Below are positions 43,404-53,133 of a DNA stretch of 58,346 nucleotides, one piece after another. The position numbers and the translations under genes were made by a program. Position 1 is the first letter of the stretch. Each line of letters opens with the position of its first letter. Below the pieces are notes generated by a model, which saw only the letters and a list, made by a program, of their open reading frames with translations, did not search any database and was not told where the DNA came from. The stretch comes from an uncultured cyanobacterium (lineage in GTDB: Bacteria > Cyanobacteriota > Cyanobacteriia > CACIAM-69d), in the NCBI GenBank assembly GCA_937883785.1, contig CALGDE010000111.1, positions 1 through 58,346 of the forward strand, given 5' to 3'.

Positions 43404-46400
43404 ATGAGTTCGACTACCCAATTGCTGGACCGCAATATCAGCACCTCCTCTTCCGCATCAGATTTATTTTTGCACCATCGCCTTAGGGTGGTGGAGGACC
43501 TATGGCGCAGCGTGTTGAAGCAGGAGTGTGGTCAGGAGCTGGTGGATTTGCTGGATAAGATGCGCGACCTGTGCACTCCAGAGGGACAAGCGTCGGACTT
43601 TCCCACAGCGGAAGTGCTGCCCCTGGTGGAAAAGCTAGATTTAAATGAGGCGATCCAAACCACCCGAGCGTTTGCCCTGTATTTTCAGCTCATCAATATT
43701 GTTGAGCAGCATTACGAACAGCGAGTGCAAAAGGAAAAAAGCGCAGCGCCTTCTCCTCCGCCTGCCATGGGCGTAATCCAAGAGGCGATCGCCCCCCCCA
43801 GCGTTAACAGCAATGGAGCCAATGGTGGCACTGCCAGTGAGAAAACAGGCTCGGCCGATGATGGGGCGGGAGCCATTGAAGCGACCTTGCTGGAAAAAAC
43901 CGTTCCCTCATCTTCGGAAGGGCTCGTGGGCACCTTTAGCTGGCTATTCCCTTACCTTAAGCGTGTTAACGTTCCCCCTCGGCAAATCCAACGGCTGATT
44001 GACCAGCTTGATGTGCAGTTGGTATTCACCGCCCACCCTACGGAAATTGTGCGCCACACCATTCGTGGCAAACAGCGGCGCATTGTGCGCATCCTCCAGG
44101 AGCTGGATCGCACGGAAGAGGGCGGCGGTGCACCTTGGCAGGTGGAAGCCCTACGGCAGCGGCTAACGGAGGAAATTCGTTTATGGTGGCGTACCGATGA
44201 GCTGCATCAATTCAAGCCCAAGGTGCTCGATGAAGTGGATTATGCGTTGCACTACTTTGAAGAAGTGCTGTTTGATGCTATTCCCGAGCTGTACCGTCGC
44301 TTTCAGGATTCTCTGAAGGCCAGCTTTCCATCCCTAAAGCCCCCTAGCTATGATTTTTGCCGCTTTGGCTCCTGGGTGGGCTCGGACCGGGACGGTAATC
44401 CGTCAGTAACTCCCGATGTGACCTGGAAGACGGCAGGTTACCAGCGCAATTTGGTGCTGGAGAAATATCTGGGCTCAATTAAAAATCTAACGGGGTTGCT
44501 CAGCCTATCGTTGCACTGGAGCGATGTGCTACCGGACTTGCTAGAGTCCCTGGAGCAAGACCATGCTCTAATGCCGGAAGTGTACGAGCGCTGGTCCATT
44601 CGCTATCGCCAAGAGCCCTACCGCTTGAAGCTGGCTTATATCGAACAGCGGTTGAAAAATACCCTGGCGCGATCGCAGCGCATTTACAACGGCGACGAGC
44701 TTCACAAAGATATGCTCGACAACGCGTCGTCTAATATTTACGGATCTGGCGACGAATTTTTAGCTGAGCTAACCCTAATTAGCAAGAGCCTGAAAAAAAC
44801 GGGCTTGTCCTGTCGCGATTTAGATGACCTGATTTGTCAGGTGGAGGTATTTGGCTTCAACTTGGTGCACCTGGATATTCGCCAGGAAAGCTCCCGCCAT
44901 GTGGCAACCATCCACGAAATCACTGATTACTTGCAGGTGCTAGATAAGCCCTATCCAGACATGGATGAGAAGGAGCGGGCGGACTGGCTATGCCAGGAGC
45001 TGCGCACCCGCCGTCCCCTGGTGCCGGTGGATTTGCCCTTTAAAGATCCCTCTAATGGGGAAATTGTGGAAACGTTCCATATGGTGCGTCGTCTACAGCA
45101 GGAATTTGGGCAGGAAATTTGCCAAACCTACATCATCAGCATGAGCCACCATGCTAGTGATTTGTTGGAGGTGCTGTTGCTGGCAAAAGAATGTGGGCTA
45201 TATGACCCGGTGACCGGAGTAAGCCGGCTGCGGGTGGTGCCCCTGTTTGAGACGGTGGAAGATCTAAAGCGGGCTCCAGCGGTAATGGATGAGCTGTTTT
45301 CCCTGCCTCTATATCGAGCGGTGCTGGCAGGGGGCAAGGATCCGGCGGCGGAAGACGACTCCAAAGAAGGGTCTCGCAAAGCGGAACTCGACTTGCAGGA
45401 GGTAATGCTTGGCTATTCCGACAGCAATAAGGACTCGGGATTTTTAAGCAGCAACTGGGAAATCCATAAAGCCCAAAAAGCCCTCCAGGGTATTGCTGAT
45501 AAATATGATGTAGCTCTGCGTATTTTCCATGGGCGCGGTGGCTCCGTAGGACGGGGCGGTGGTCCCGCTTACGAGGCAATTTTGGCCCAGCCTGGTCGCA
45601 GTATTCAAGGACGGATCAAAATTACTGAGCAGGGGGAGGTGCTGGCGTCGAAGTATTCTTTGCAAGAGCTGGCGATTTTTAACTTAGAAAAGGTGGCGAC
45701 GGCGACCCTCCAGTCCAGTTTGTTGGGTAGCGGTTTTGATGATATTGAACCGTGGAACACCATTATGGAAAGTCTGGCGTCGCGATCGCGCTCCCACTAC
45801 CGCAGCTTGATTTACGAACAGCCGGACTTCTTAGATTTCTTTATGGAGGTTACGCCCCTGGAAGAAATCAGCCAGCTGCAAATTTCGTCACGCCCGGCTC
45901 GCCGTCGTTCTGGCAAAAAAGATTTAAGCAGCCTGCGGGCAATTCCTTGGGTATTTAGCTGGACTCAAAGTCGGTTCCTATTACCTGCCTGGTATGGAGT
46001 CGGCACTGCCCTGAAGGACTTTATTGATGAAGATCCCGAGGAGCATATGAAGCTGTTGCAGTATTTCTACTTCAAGTGGCCATTTTTCAAAATGGCGATT
46101 TCCAAAGTGGAAATGACCCTGGCAAAGGTGGATTTGAATATTGCAAATCACTATATGACCCAGCTAACGAAGCCGGAGAACCGCGATCGCTTCCAGGTAA
46201 TTTTCGATGAAATTACTGAAGAGTTTCGCCTAACCCGCGACTTGGTATTGCAGGTAACCAACCATCAAGCGTTACTAGACGGCGATTTGCCCCTACAACG
46301 CTCCGTGTATCTACGTAACGGCACCATCGTGCCCCTGGGCTTTGTGCAGGCATCGCTGCTGAAGCGACTTCGGGATCACAAGAACCGTAACGCGGGTGGC

Positions 46401-46493
46401 ATGGTGCGCTCTGGCTATAGCCGCAGCGAGTTGCTGCGTGGAGCAATGCTAACCATCAATGGCATTGCCGCTGGCATGCGCAACACTGGCTAA
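43404..46493 (+). CDS. ppc: Phosphoenolpyruvate carboxylase
   Basis: Adds bicarbonate to PEP to give oxaloacetate, the main anaplerotic step in cyanobacteria. The 1029-residue protein has the first signature [20 protein letters not shown] (about 214), the second, [13 protein letters not shown], the Gly-rich loop [14 protein letters not shown] and the C-terminal GMRNTG (the common ending is QNTG). A low-complexity insert at about residues 108-170 (PSPPPAMG...[10 protein letters not shown]) is likely a surface loop. There is no N-terminal Ser motif for plant-type phosphorylation. Length is usual for cyanobacteria. A family A repeat starts 47 bases after the stop. Confidence 0.97.
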   Translation: MSSTTQLLDRNISTSSSASDLFLHHRLRVVEDLWRSVLKQECGQELVDLLDKMRDLCTPEGQASDFPTAEVLPLVEKLDLNEAIQTTRAFALYFQLINIVEQHYEQRVQKEKSAAPSPPPAMGVIQEAIAPPSVNSNGANGGTASEKTGSADDGAGAIEATLLEKTVPSSSEGLVGTFSWLFPYLKRVNVPPRQIQRLIDQLDVQLVFTAHPTEIVRHTIRGKQRRIVRILQELDRTEEGGGAPWQVEALRQRLTEEIRLWWRTDELHQFKPKVLDEVDYALHYFEEVLFDAIPELYRRFQDSLKASFPSLKPPSYDFCRFGSWVGSDRDGNPSVTPDVTWKTAGYQRNLVLEKYLGSIKNLTGLLSLSLHWSDVLPDLLESLEQDHALMPEVYERWSIRYRQEPYRLKLAYIEQRLKNTLARSQRIYNGDELHKDMLDNASSNIYGSGDEFLAELTLISKSLKKTGLSCRDLDDLICQVEVFGFNLVHLDIRQESSRHVATIHEITDYLQVLDKPYPDMDEKERADWLCQELRTRRPLVPVDLPFKDPSNGEIVETFHMVRRLQQEFGQEICQTYIISMSHHASDLLEVLLLAKECGLYDPVTGVSRLRVVPLFETVEDLKRAPAVMDELFSLPLYRAVLAGGKDPAAEDDSKEGSRKAELDLQEVMLGYSDSNKDSGFLSSNWEIHKAQKALQGIADKYDVALRIFHGRGGSVGRGGGPAYEAILAQPGRSIQGRIKITEQGEVLASKYSLQELAIFNLEKVATATLQSSLLGSGFDDIEPWNTIMESLASRSRSHYRSLIYEQPDFLDFFMEVTPLEEISQLQISSRPARRRSGKKDLSSLRAIPWVFSWTQSRFLLPAWYGVGTALKDFIDEDPEEHMKLLQYFYFKWPFFKMAISKVEMTLAKVDLNIANHYMTQLTKPENRDRFQVIFDEITEEFRLTRDLVLQVTNHQALLDGDLPLQRSVYLRNGTIVPLGFVQASLLKRLRDHKNRNAGGMVRSGYSRSELLRGAMLTINGIAAGMRNTG

Positions 46494-46539
46494 ATTGCCC
46501 TTAGTTCTTTCCCTTTCATCAAAATTTCTAGATGCTTCA

Positions 46540-46673
46540 CTAGGGGCTGTCATCATTTGAGTTGCAAAGCCTTTAGCTGTGAGGGTTTCAGTGCCTCAGC
46601 ACTTTTTGCTTTAAAGGGGCGTGTATTCCCCACCACGTAAGGCTTCTGGTGCTCAATTGATGACACGCCCTAG
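46540..46673 (-). repeat. Family A repeat, complete reference copy
   Basis: 134 bases flanked by CTAG on both sides. Minus-strand arms are GGGCGTGTCATCAATTGAG and (other end) GGGGCTGTCATCATTTGAG, with 16 or more matching positions. The internal hairpin landmarks GGGGCGTGTATTCCCC and GGTTTCAGTGCCTC are clear. Confidence 0.88.
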
Positions 46674-46712
46674 AATTCCTGGCTGCAGACTTGAATTTTG
46701 GAAGATTCCCCG

Positions 46713-46734
46713 TCCCCCGGTTAAGGGGGGGGGG
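46713..46734. repeat. C5/G10 inverted tract 3' of dps
   Basis: CCCCCGGTTAA is followed by ten G, giving a C-rich/G-rich hairpin and a homopolymer of 10. It ends nine bases before the dps stop on the opposite strand. It is similar in kind to the block at 31472-31501. Confidence 0.6.
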
Positions 46735-46743
46735 ACTGGGCGA

Positions 46744-47253
46744 TTATTCTAGGAGGCTCCGTAACATCCAGGCGGCTTTCTCGTGGGTTTGCATACGCTG
46801 GGTCAACAGGTCGGCAGACGGTTCATCGTCAACGGACTCGACCGTGGGAAAGATACTGCGGGCGGTGCGCACCACGGCTTCGTTCCCTTCCACCAGCAGT
46901 CGAATCATTTCCTGGGCACTGGGAACTCCCTCCGTTTCTTCAATGGAGGTTAATTCCGCATATTCCCGATAGGTGCCCGGCGCAGGATAACCCAACACTC
47001 GAATGCGCTCGGCGATCATATCTACCGCCAGCCATAGTTCGTTGTATTGCATCTCAAACATTTGATGCAGGGTTTGGAACATAGGACCGGTAACGTTCCA
47101 GTGGAAGTTGTGGGTCTTGAGGTAAACAGTGTAAGTGTCCGCTAGTAAGCGCGATAAACCTTGGGCGATCGCCTCACGATCTTTGGGAGCGATGCCAATA
47201 TTAATTGCTGGAGAATCCATGGCAGATACCGATTTAACTGAGGTAAAGGACAT
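46744..47253 (-). CDS. dps: Dps-family ferritin-like protein
   Basis: A roughly 169-residue mini-ferritin from ATG 47253; a longer frame to 47325 starts in a basic stretch that does not fit the family, and ATG 47220 is a shorter option. It stores iron and detoxifies peroxide as a 12-mer and may bind DNA. Landmarks: [20 protein letters not shown] with the ferroxidase His, [17 protein letters not shown] with Asp and Glu, and the C-terminal [14 protein letters not shown]. It is divergent from the glutaredoxin gene, suggesting shared oxidative-stress control. Confidence 0.93.
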   Translation of the reverse strand: MSFTSVKSVSAMDSPAINIGIAPKDREAIAQGLSRLLADTYTVYLKTHNFHWNVTGPMFQTLHQMFEMQYNELWLAVDMIAERIRVLGYPAPGTYREYAELTSIEETEGVPSAQEMIRLLVEGNEAVVRTARSIFPTVESVDDEPSADLLTQRMQTHEKAAWMLRSLLE

Positions 47254-47551
47254 AAAAATGAAACGTCTAACAAAACGTTTACGGGTAATGGAAACACTGA
47301 CGGTGAAAGCCCAGAGCGCTTTCAAAAGTGCAACGGGGCGTGGTCAGTGACGTTTCTTCTCTATCCTTTTTAGCGAAATTAAGACAAGGTTCTGGCGGCG
47401 GAAATTGCCACCGATTCGTTCGGCTCTTACCAGGGGCGGAATCTTCCAAAGACGCTAAGGTAGCTCAGATATCTTTAACGGGATATGTTTCTTGATACCG
47501 TTATCGGCACGTACCACTTCTCAGCTAATTTTACTTCCCCAAGGATTTCCT

Positions 47552-47821
47552 ATGACCGGCGTTGAAATTTACATTTGGACCACCTGCCCGTTTTGTATCC
47601 GCGCAAAGAAGCTTCTAGATAGCAAAGGGGTGGACTATACCGAGTACGTTTTGGATGGGGATGAAGAGGGTCGAGCAGCGATGGCTGAACGGTCCAATGG
47701 ACGGCGATCGCTGCCCCAGATTTTTATCGGCGATCAGCATGTGGGCGGCTGTGATGATATCCATGCCCTAGATGCAGAAGGAAAATTAGATCCCATGTTG
47801 GCGGCGATCGCCCAAGGTTAA
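47552..47821 (+). CDS. grxC: Glutaredoxin (dithiol, Grx3 type)
   Basis: An 89-residue glutaredoxin with active site WTTCPFCIRAKKLL, the cis-Pro loop RSLPQIFIGDQHVGG and GGCDDIHALDAEGKL. It reduces disulfides and glutathionylated proteins with glutathione. ATG 47552 has AAGGA upstream; an earlier in-frame start at 47492 adds an unlike segment. The 298-base gap to dps has a short ATATC/GATAT hairpin near 47470-47488 and presumably holds both promoters. Confidence 0.95.
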   Translation: MTGVEIYIWTTCPFCIRAKKLLDSKGVDYTEYVLDGDEEGRAAMAERSNGRRSLPQIFIGDQHVGGCDDIHALDAEGKLDPMLAAIAQG

Positions 47822-47970
47822 CCCCCTCAAAACTTCTGCCAATGTTCAGCTAAGAAGAAATCCACTAAAAAAACATGTAGCCGAACTAACAGTCACCATG
47901 ACAGCCGCTGTTGCAGCCATCATGGTGGCGATGGAAAAAACAAACATGCCAAATCTTCAAGCGCGATCCT

Positions 47971-48101
47971 TGGGGCGTGTCATCGATTAAGTGCTTAAAG
48001 CCTCGTGCAGTGGGGAACACACGCCCTTTAAAACCCAAAAACGATAAAAGCTAAAACCCTTACAGCTCTTGACTAAGAAATTGAATGGATGACAGCCCCT
48101 A
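47971..48101 (+). repeat. Family A repeat, complete copy
   Basis: GGGGCGTGTCATCGATTAAG at the left, CAGTGGGGAACACACGCCC inside and GGATGACAGCCCCTAG at the right. It ends 18 bases from the stop codon of the STAS gene on the other strand. Confidence 0.85.
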
Positions 48102-48118
48102 GAACGCAGTTCTGGTGG

Positions 48119-48442
48119 CTACGATGCCGCAGCGGCCTTTTCAAATGCTTCTTGAGATTCAAAGATTTCGAAAACCCGATCCATACTGGTAAGTTCCAGC
48201 AGCATTTTCACCTGTTCATTAACGGAACAGACAAACAGCTTACCTCCGGCGGCGCGAACGGATTTCAGAGACAAAACCAGCGCTCCCAAACCGGAACTGT
48301 CCATAAAGGTCACATTTTTAAAATCGATCAGAACAGTTTCCGAACCGCCTTCCACTGCGTCTCCGACCTGTTTACGGAATTCCCCTGCCTGAGTGCCATC
48401 TAAAATTCCTTCGGGGCAAATGACTTTTACCGTGGCTGCCAT
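48119..48442 (-). CDS. STAS-domain anti-sigma-factor antagonist
   Basis: A 107-residue single STAS domain of the SpoIIAA/RsbV type. The phosphorylatable Ser lies in the loop FMDSSGLGALV (about residue 49), after the strand ETVLIDFKNV; GGKLFVCSVNEQVKMLL follows. In known systems an RsbW-like kinase phosphorylates this Ser and a PP2C phosphatase reverses it, controlling a sigma factor or another partner. Neither is nearby. In cyanobacteria such proteins also act in motility and carbon or light signalling, so the target is open. Confidence 0.9.
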   Translation of the reverse strand: MAATVKVICPEGILDGTQAGEFRKQVGDAVEGGSETVLIDFKNVTFMDSSGLGALVLSLKSVRAAGGKLFVCSVNEQVKMLLELTSMDRVFEIFESQEAFEKAAAAS

Positions 48443-49354
48443 AGTTAAATTTGTTCGTGGAATATAGTTCGGTTTACGGGATCAGAAAGACGCGACTTCA
48501 AGTTTACAAAAGCTTACAGAGTCAGGATTTCACTGGGTCCAACGCTTTGAGTTACAGCTTTAATTACAACATTACTGCTAGAGTTCCCAAGGAAACGCTG
48601 ATGATAACGGTGTTAAAGCTATTGGGCAGAAGCAACATCTTTATTCGCGTTCTTAGTTCCAAAAATTAGTTCCAAAAATAGGATCTAATTAGAAGTAGGC
48701 TCCAAATAGAGTGAAACTCGAAAGGGAATTTCCCAATGGCAACAGTTTAACAAGTGCCCCCAGGCATCTCGCTTCTGGGAGCCGTGTAATTCTGGCGTCG
48801 AGGAACTTAGACAAGTGGCGCAATTGGAATCGCTTAAACGGGCTAGACGACAGCGCATAGGAAGAAAAATTTAATCTAATTCTGATCGCGTAATTTTTGA
48901 TGAAGTTTGAGTGATCGCCCAAAAGACAAGCTGCATCAATAGCTGTTCTCGCTTACTGGGAATTGCCATCAATCGCATTTCAAAATTAGTGGCAATAACG
49001 GCTTCAGCGTTCGGTGTCTTGTGGGCTACAAATCCCTATTCCTCCCTGAACAAGGCTGACAGAGCCCAATTGATGATGGACCTTAGTCGCGATCGCCCCA
49101 CGAAAGCTTCGGTGACATCAAAAAATATTAAGCAGAGAAAACACAACCACCTTAATTCTTGTTAAGAAGAATTCCTAACTCCCACCCATGACCGTATCAG
49201 CATTTACGGCGGTCCTATCAAAATTGATTTAATTAACCTTGCTAGATGGGCAAATCTTCCGGACCAAAATGTTAGAATGTAGTACGCTGATTGATTTTTG
49301 TTAAGAAACCAGTCAGCCCCCTTTGCTAGAGCAGCGTGACTTATTCAGAAATCA
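48443..49354. other. Large spacer between the STAS gene and sir
   Basis: 912 bases without a strong gene. I see a 13-bp tandem repeat TTAGTTCCAAAAA x2 near 48653-48679 and AT-rich DNA, including an AT-rich stretch just before sir that may hold its promoter. One weak ORF at 48911-49165 is listed separately. No family A to D repeat is present, which is unusual for a gap of this size in this window. Confidence 0.4.
48911..49165 (+). CDS. Possible small protein, weak candidate
   Basis: An 84-codon frame from GTG 48911 with one hydrophobic segment (LLGIAINRISKLVAITASAF then GVLWATNP) followed by a polar, basic tail ending in Cys. The segment-plus-TNP pattern recalls small membrane proteins of the DUF4359 type, but the likeness is slight. 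There is no clear ribosome-binding site. It could be chance. Confidence 0.2.
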   Translation: MIAQKTSCINSCSRLLGIAINRISKLVAITASAFGVLWATNPYSSLNKADRAQLMMDLSRDRPTKASVTSKNIKQRKHNHLNSC

Positions 49355-51334
49355 ATGGTTCAATCTCCTAGCCTGGCCGTGGCCGAGCAAAAAGTGTCCC
49401 GGCTGGAACACATCAAAGAAGATAGTCAGTTTCTTTTAGAGCCGGTAGCTTCGGAGCTTCTAGAGGACACGGACCATTTTTCCCAGCAGGCAATTCAAAT
49501 CCTGAAGTTCCACGGGTCCTACCAACAGTCCAATCGCGACGACATTAAAAATAAGAAGGGTAAGAGCTATCAGATGATGCTCCGTACCCGAAATCCAGGG
49601 GGCTATATTCCGCCTCAGCTTTATCTAGCCTTAGACGATATGGCTGATGAATATGGCGTCAGTAATTTGCGAGCGACGACGCGGCAAGGGTTCCAACTAC
49701 ATGGAATCCTGAAGAAAAATCTGAAGGCAGCCATTCAGCGCATTGTGGCAAACCTGGGATCTACCCTGGGAGCTTGCGGCGATTTGAATCGCAACGTGAT
49801 GGCTCCTCCGGCTCCCTACAAAAATCGTCCGGAATACGAATACGCCCTGACCTATGCAAACAACATAGCGGACCTATTGACGCCGCAAACGGGGGCTTAT
49901 TACGAGATTTGGTTAGACGGGGAAAAGGCGGTCAGCCTTGAGGAAGATCCAGCGGTGGTGGCAGCGCGGGAAGGCAGTACTCCTACTTTGGAAGCACGGG
50001 CAGGGGTTGAGCCTATCTATGGCACCCACTACATGCCTCGTAAATTCAAGTGCGCGGTAACGGTGCCTGGGGATAATTCGGTAGATTTGTTTTCCCAGGA
50101 TGTGGGGCTGGTGGTGATTGTCGATAGTGACGGCAATCTAGAAGGGTTTAATGTGTATGCTGGCGGCGGTTTGGGGCGAACCCACAACAAAGAGGAAACC
50201 TTTGCCCGGGTAGCGGACCCCATTGGCTTTGTGGGTAAGGATGACGTGTATGAGCTGGTGAAGGCGGTGGTGGCCACCCAGCGAGACTATGGCGATCGCG
50301 TCGAGCGTCGCCACGCCCGCATGAAGTACCTGATTCACGACTGGGGCGTCGACAAGTTCCGCGACACCGTTGAGGGTTATTTTGGCAAAGTCTTGGATCC
50401 CATCCGGGAGACGCCGCCGTTTGAGTATCGAGATTTTCTCGGTTGGCATGAACAGGGAGATGGCCGGTATTTCTTAGGCATCTCTGTGGAAAACGGTCGC
50501 GTTAAGGATGAAGGCGATTTTAAATTGCGCTCTGCCCTGCGGGAAATTGTAGAAACCTTTTACATTCCGATGCTGGTGACGCCCCAGCAAAATGTGCTGA
50601 TTTATGACATTGAGGCGGGCGATCGCGAAAAGATCAACAAAATCCTCAAGGACAGCGGCGTAATGGCGGTGGAGGAAATTGATCCGCTGGTGCGCCGATC
50701 TATGGCTTGCCCAGCTTTGCCCACCTGTGGCTTAGCCATTACCGAATCGGAGCGAGCGTTGCCCAGTATTTTGGATCGGGTGCGCAGTTTGATGACCAAG
50801 GTGGGGCTGGAAGATGAGCATTTTGTGGTGCGAATGACCGGCTGCCCTAATGGCTGTGCGCGCCCCTATTTGGCGGAGCTAGCCCTGGTGGGCAGTGGTT
50901 CCAACGCCTACCAGGTGTGGCTGGGGGGCGCTCCTAATCACACCCGCTTAGCACGTCCCATTGTGCAAAAGCTGAAGGACCCAGACTTAGAGTCGTTCCT
51001 GGAGCCGATTTTCGTCTATTTCAAGCGATCGCGCCAGGGCACAGAAAGCTTTGGAGATTTCTGTGATCGCGTGGGATTTGACACCCTGATGCATTTTATT
51101 CAGGCGTACAAACCATCCCTAGAAGAGCAGCAGGACAAGAATCCACAAGATTCGGAAAAATCGTTAGAAGCACCTGTAGCTCAACAATCGACTCCCGGCA
51201 AAAAACGTCATCGGGTTGGAGTACAGGACAATAACTACGCCTCTTTGAAGCAATTGGCTGCAGATCGCAACCAGCCAGTGACGGCACTGGTTAACGAGGT
51301 GCTAGCTGCCTACTTAGAAACCCAAAAGCGTTAA
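49355..51334 (+). CDS. sir: Ferredoxin-sulfite reductase
   Basis: Reduces sulfite to sulfide with six electrons from ferredoxin, using siroheme and a 4Fe-4S cluster. The 659-residue protein has the two-repeat nitrite/sulfite reductase fold: GYIPPQLYLALDDMADEYGV and LRATTRQGFQLHGILK (siroheme Arg sites), GACGDLNRNVMAPPAPY, and the cluster ligands in MACPALPTCGLA and GCPNGCARPYLAE. The last 60 residues are extra to the plant enzyme core; the final 40 (HRVGVQDNNYASLKQLAADR then NQPVTALVNEVLAAYL) look like a ribbon-helix-helix unit after a basic linker. The enzyme core is secure. Confidence 0.95.
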   Translation: MVQSPSLAVAEQKVSRLEHIKEDSQFLLEPVASELLEDTDHFSQQAIQILKFHGSYQQSNRDDIKNKKGKSYQMMLRTRNPGGYIPPQLYLALDDMADEYGVSNLRATTRQGFQLHGILKKNLKAAIQRIVANLGSTLGACGDLNRNVMAPPAPYKNRPEYEYALTYANNIADLLTPQTGAYYEIWLDGEKAVSLEEDPAVVAAREGSTPTLEARAGVEPIYGTHYMPRKFKCAVTVPGDNSVDLFSQDVGLVVIVDSDGNLEGFNVYAGGGLGRTHNKEETFARVADPIGFVGKDDVYELVKAVVATQRDYGDRVERRHARMKYLIHDWGVDKFRDTVEGYFGKVLDPIRETPPFEYRDFLGWHEQGDGRYFLGISVENGRVKDEGDFKLRSALREIVETFYIPMLVTPQQNVLIYDIEAGDREKINKILKDSGVMAVEEIDPLVRRSMACPALPTCGLAITESERALPSILDRVRSLMTKVGLEDEHFVVRMTGCPNGCARPYLAELALVGSGSNAYQVWLGGAPNHTRLARPIVQKLKDPDLESFLEPIFVYFKRSRQGTESFGDFCDRVGFDTLMHFIQAYKPSLEEQQDKNPQDSEKSLEAPVAQQSTPGKKRHRVGVQDNNYASLKQLAADRNQPVTALVNEVLAAYLETQKR

Positions 51335-51354
51335 CGACGACAGTTTAAGGTGAG

Positions 51355-51411
51355 TTAGGGCGTGCATTTCCCACGGTGCAAGGCTGCCAAAGCTCGGTGT
51401 AACCGCCCTAA
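51355..51411 (-). repeat. Family A left half only
   Basis: 57 bases bounded by perfect arms TTAGGGCG (51355-51362) and CGCCCTAA (51404-51411). It matches only the GGGCGTGT...ACACGCCC half of family A (compare 46617-46673), with GGTGTAACC in place of GATGACAC. The remainder of 51335-51649 holds no recognised feature other than the presumed cysS promoter. Confidence 0.65.
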
Positions 51412-51649
51412 TTCACAGTTAAGTTAAGGCAAGTAACAAGCTCGTAAACAGCTCCTAGAAGGGGTAGCTTCTGAATCCCGGCTAGTGTAGTCTATCGAGA
51501 ACGTTGATTTAGCGTTTTTACCTTTTTTGAATAATTGTTTATTTGACAGCAGCCCTGCGGCAGCAAATTCTACAACGACTTGCTGCTGGCCAACGGCTAT
51601 CATTAAAGGCTCAACCTACCCTTTCCTAATGTTGCTTTCGTGATCACCC

Positions 51650-53104
51650 ATGACCCTTAAGCTTTACAACACCCTAAGTCGAAAAAAAGAGGAGTTTAAC
51701 CCTCTCTCTCCATACCAGGTGAAAATGTATTGCTGCGGGGTGACGGTTTATGACTACTGCCATTTGGGGCACGCCCGATCCTATGTTGCCTGGGATACTT
51801 TGCGGCGATATTTTCAGTGGTGCGGCTATGAGGTGAAGTACGTGCAAAACTTCACCGACATTGATGACAAGATTCTAAATCGCGCCCGTCAAGAAGACTC
51901 CACCATGGAGGCGGTGTCAGAAAAGTATATTGCCGCTTACTTTGAAGATATGGACCGGCTCAATATCCAGCGAGCTGACAGTTATCCCCGAGCAACCCAC
52001 ACCCTGGACAGCATCAAAAAGCTTATCCAGAAGTTGGAAACCAAAGACATGGCCTATGCTGCGGACGGAGATGTGTATTTCTCTGTCCGTAAGTTTGACG
52101 AATATGGAAAATTATCGGGACGTAATTTAGATGATCTGCAGGCAGGGGCAAGCGGACGAGGCGGTGAGGGTGATCCCCTAAAGCGGGATCCCGTTGATTT
52201 TGCCCTGTGGAAAAGCGCAAAGCCCGGGGAGCCGGCCTGGGAGTCCCCGTGGGGTTTGGGGCGTCCCGGCTGGCATATTGAATGCTCGGCGATGGTTCGC
52301 GACACTTTGGGAGACACCATCGATATTCATATGGGGGGCGGTGACCTGACATTTCCTCACCATGAGAATGAAATCGCCCAGTCAGAGGCGGCTTCGGGGT
52401 GCACTTTGGCCAACTATTGGATGCACAATGGCATGGTGAATGTGGGGGGTGAAAAAATGTCCAAGTCTCTGGGCAATTTCACTACCATTCGTCAGCTTTT
52501 GGACAGTGACGGTGCTCCTGAACCCATGGCGGTGCGCCTGTTTATTTTGCAGGCCCAGTATCGCAAACCGATGGATTTCACCGCTGACGCGATCGCATCA
52601 GCGGTGCAGGGCTGGGGCACCTTGGTGGACGGGCTTAGTTTTGGATGGCGTTTTCCCGATTTGGGTCTAGGTAGCGCCACGAAGGGTCCCCTGGATGGCG
52701 ATGCGCTGGAGCGCTTCAGGCACGCCATGGACGATGATTTGAATACGCCCGAAGCGATCGCCGTTCTTTTTGAACTAGCTAAGCCCCTACGTAAGGTGGC
52801 AAACCAGATCGTTCACGCGGACAAATTTGATGAGAAACCGGAGAAGCTGGGGATCCAATGGCGTACCCTGGTGCAGTTGGCCGTGGTGTTGGGGTTACAA
52901 ATTGATCCCAAAGCGATCACCCATGACAACACCCAAGAGAGCGCAATTAATGATGGGGATATTGAAGCGCTTATTGTGGCGCGTAAGACAGCCCGCAGTG
53001 AGCGCAACTTTGCCGAGGCAGATCGTATTCGCGACGAGCTCAAAGGACAAGGCATTGCCTTAATTGATCGCCCCGGCGGTGATACGGGCTGGGTCCGCGA
53101 ATAG
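51650..53104 (+). CDS. cysS: Cysteinyl-tRNA synthetase
   Basis: Class I synthetase of 484 residues that charges tRNA-Cys. HIGH-type motif HLGHARSYVAWD (about 40), the zinc Cys in YCCGVTVYDYC and GWHIECSAM, the histidine pair FPHHENEIAQSEA, and KMSKS in GGEKMSKSLGNF (about 268). The C-terminal anticodon region ends ARSERNFAEADRIRDELKGQ. Length is standard. Its placement after sir is sensible for sulfur metabolism but may be chance. Confidence 0.97.
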   Translation: MTLKLYNTLSRKKEEFNPLSPYQVKMYCCGVTVYDYCHLGHARSYVAWDTLRRYFQWCGYEVKYVQNFTDIDDKILNRARQEDSTMEAVSEKYIAAYFEDMDRLNIQRADSYPRATHTLDSIKKLIQKLETKDMAYAADGDVYFSVRKFDEYGKLSGRNLDDLQAGASGRGGEGDPLKRDPVDFALWKSAKPGEPAWESPWGLGRPGWHIECSAMVRDTLGDTIDIHMGGGDLTFPHHENEIAQSEAASGCTLANYWMHNGMVNVGGEKMSKSLGNFTTIRQLLDSDGAPEPMAVRLFILQAQYRKPMDFTADAIASAVQGWGTLVDGLSFGWRFPDLGLGSATKGPLDGDALERFRHAMDDDLNTPEAIAVLFELAKPLRKVANQIVHADKFDEKPEKLGIQWRTLVQLAVVLGLQIDPKAITHDNTQESAINDGDIEALIVARKTARSERNFAEADRIRDELKGQGIALIDRPGGDTGWVRE

Positions 53105-53133
53105 GACACACAAAGATCGCAAGCGCTGGGAAA

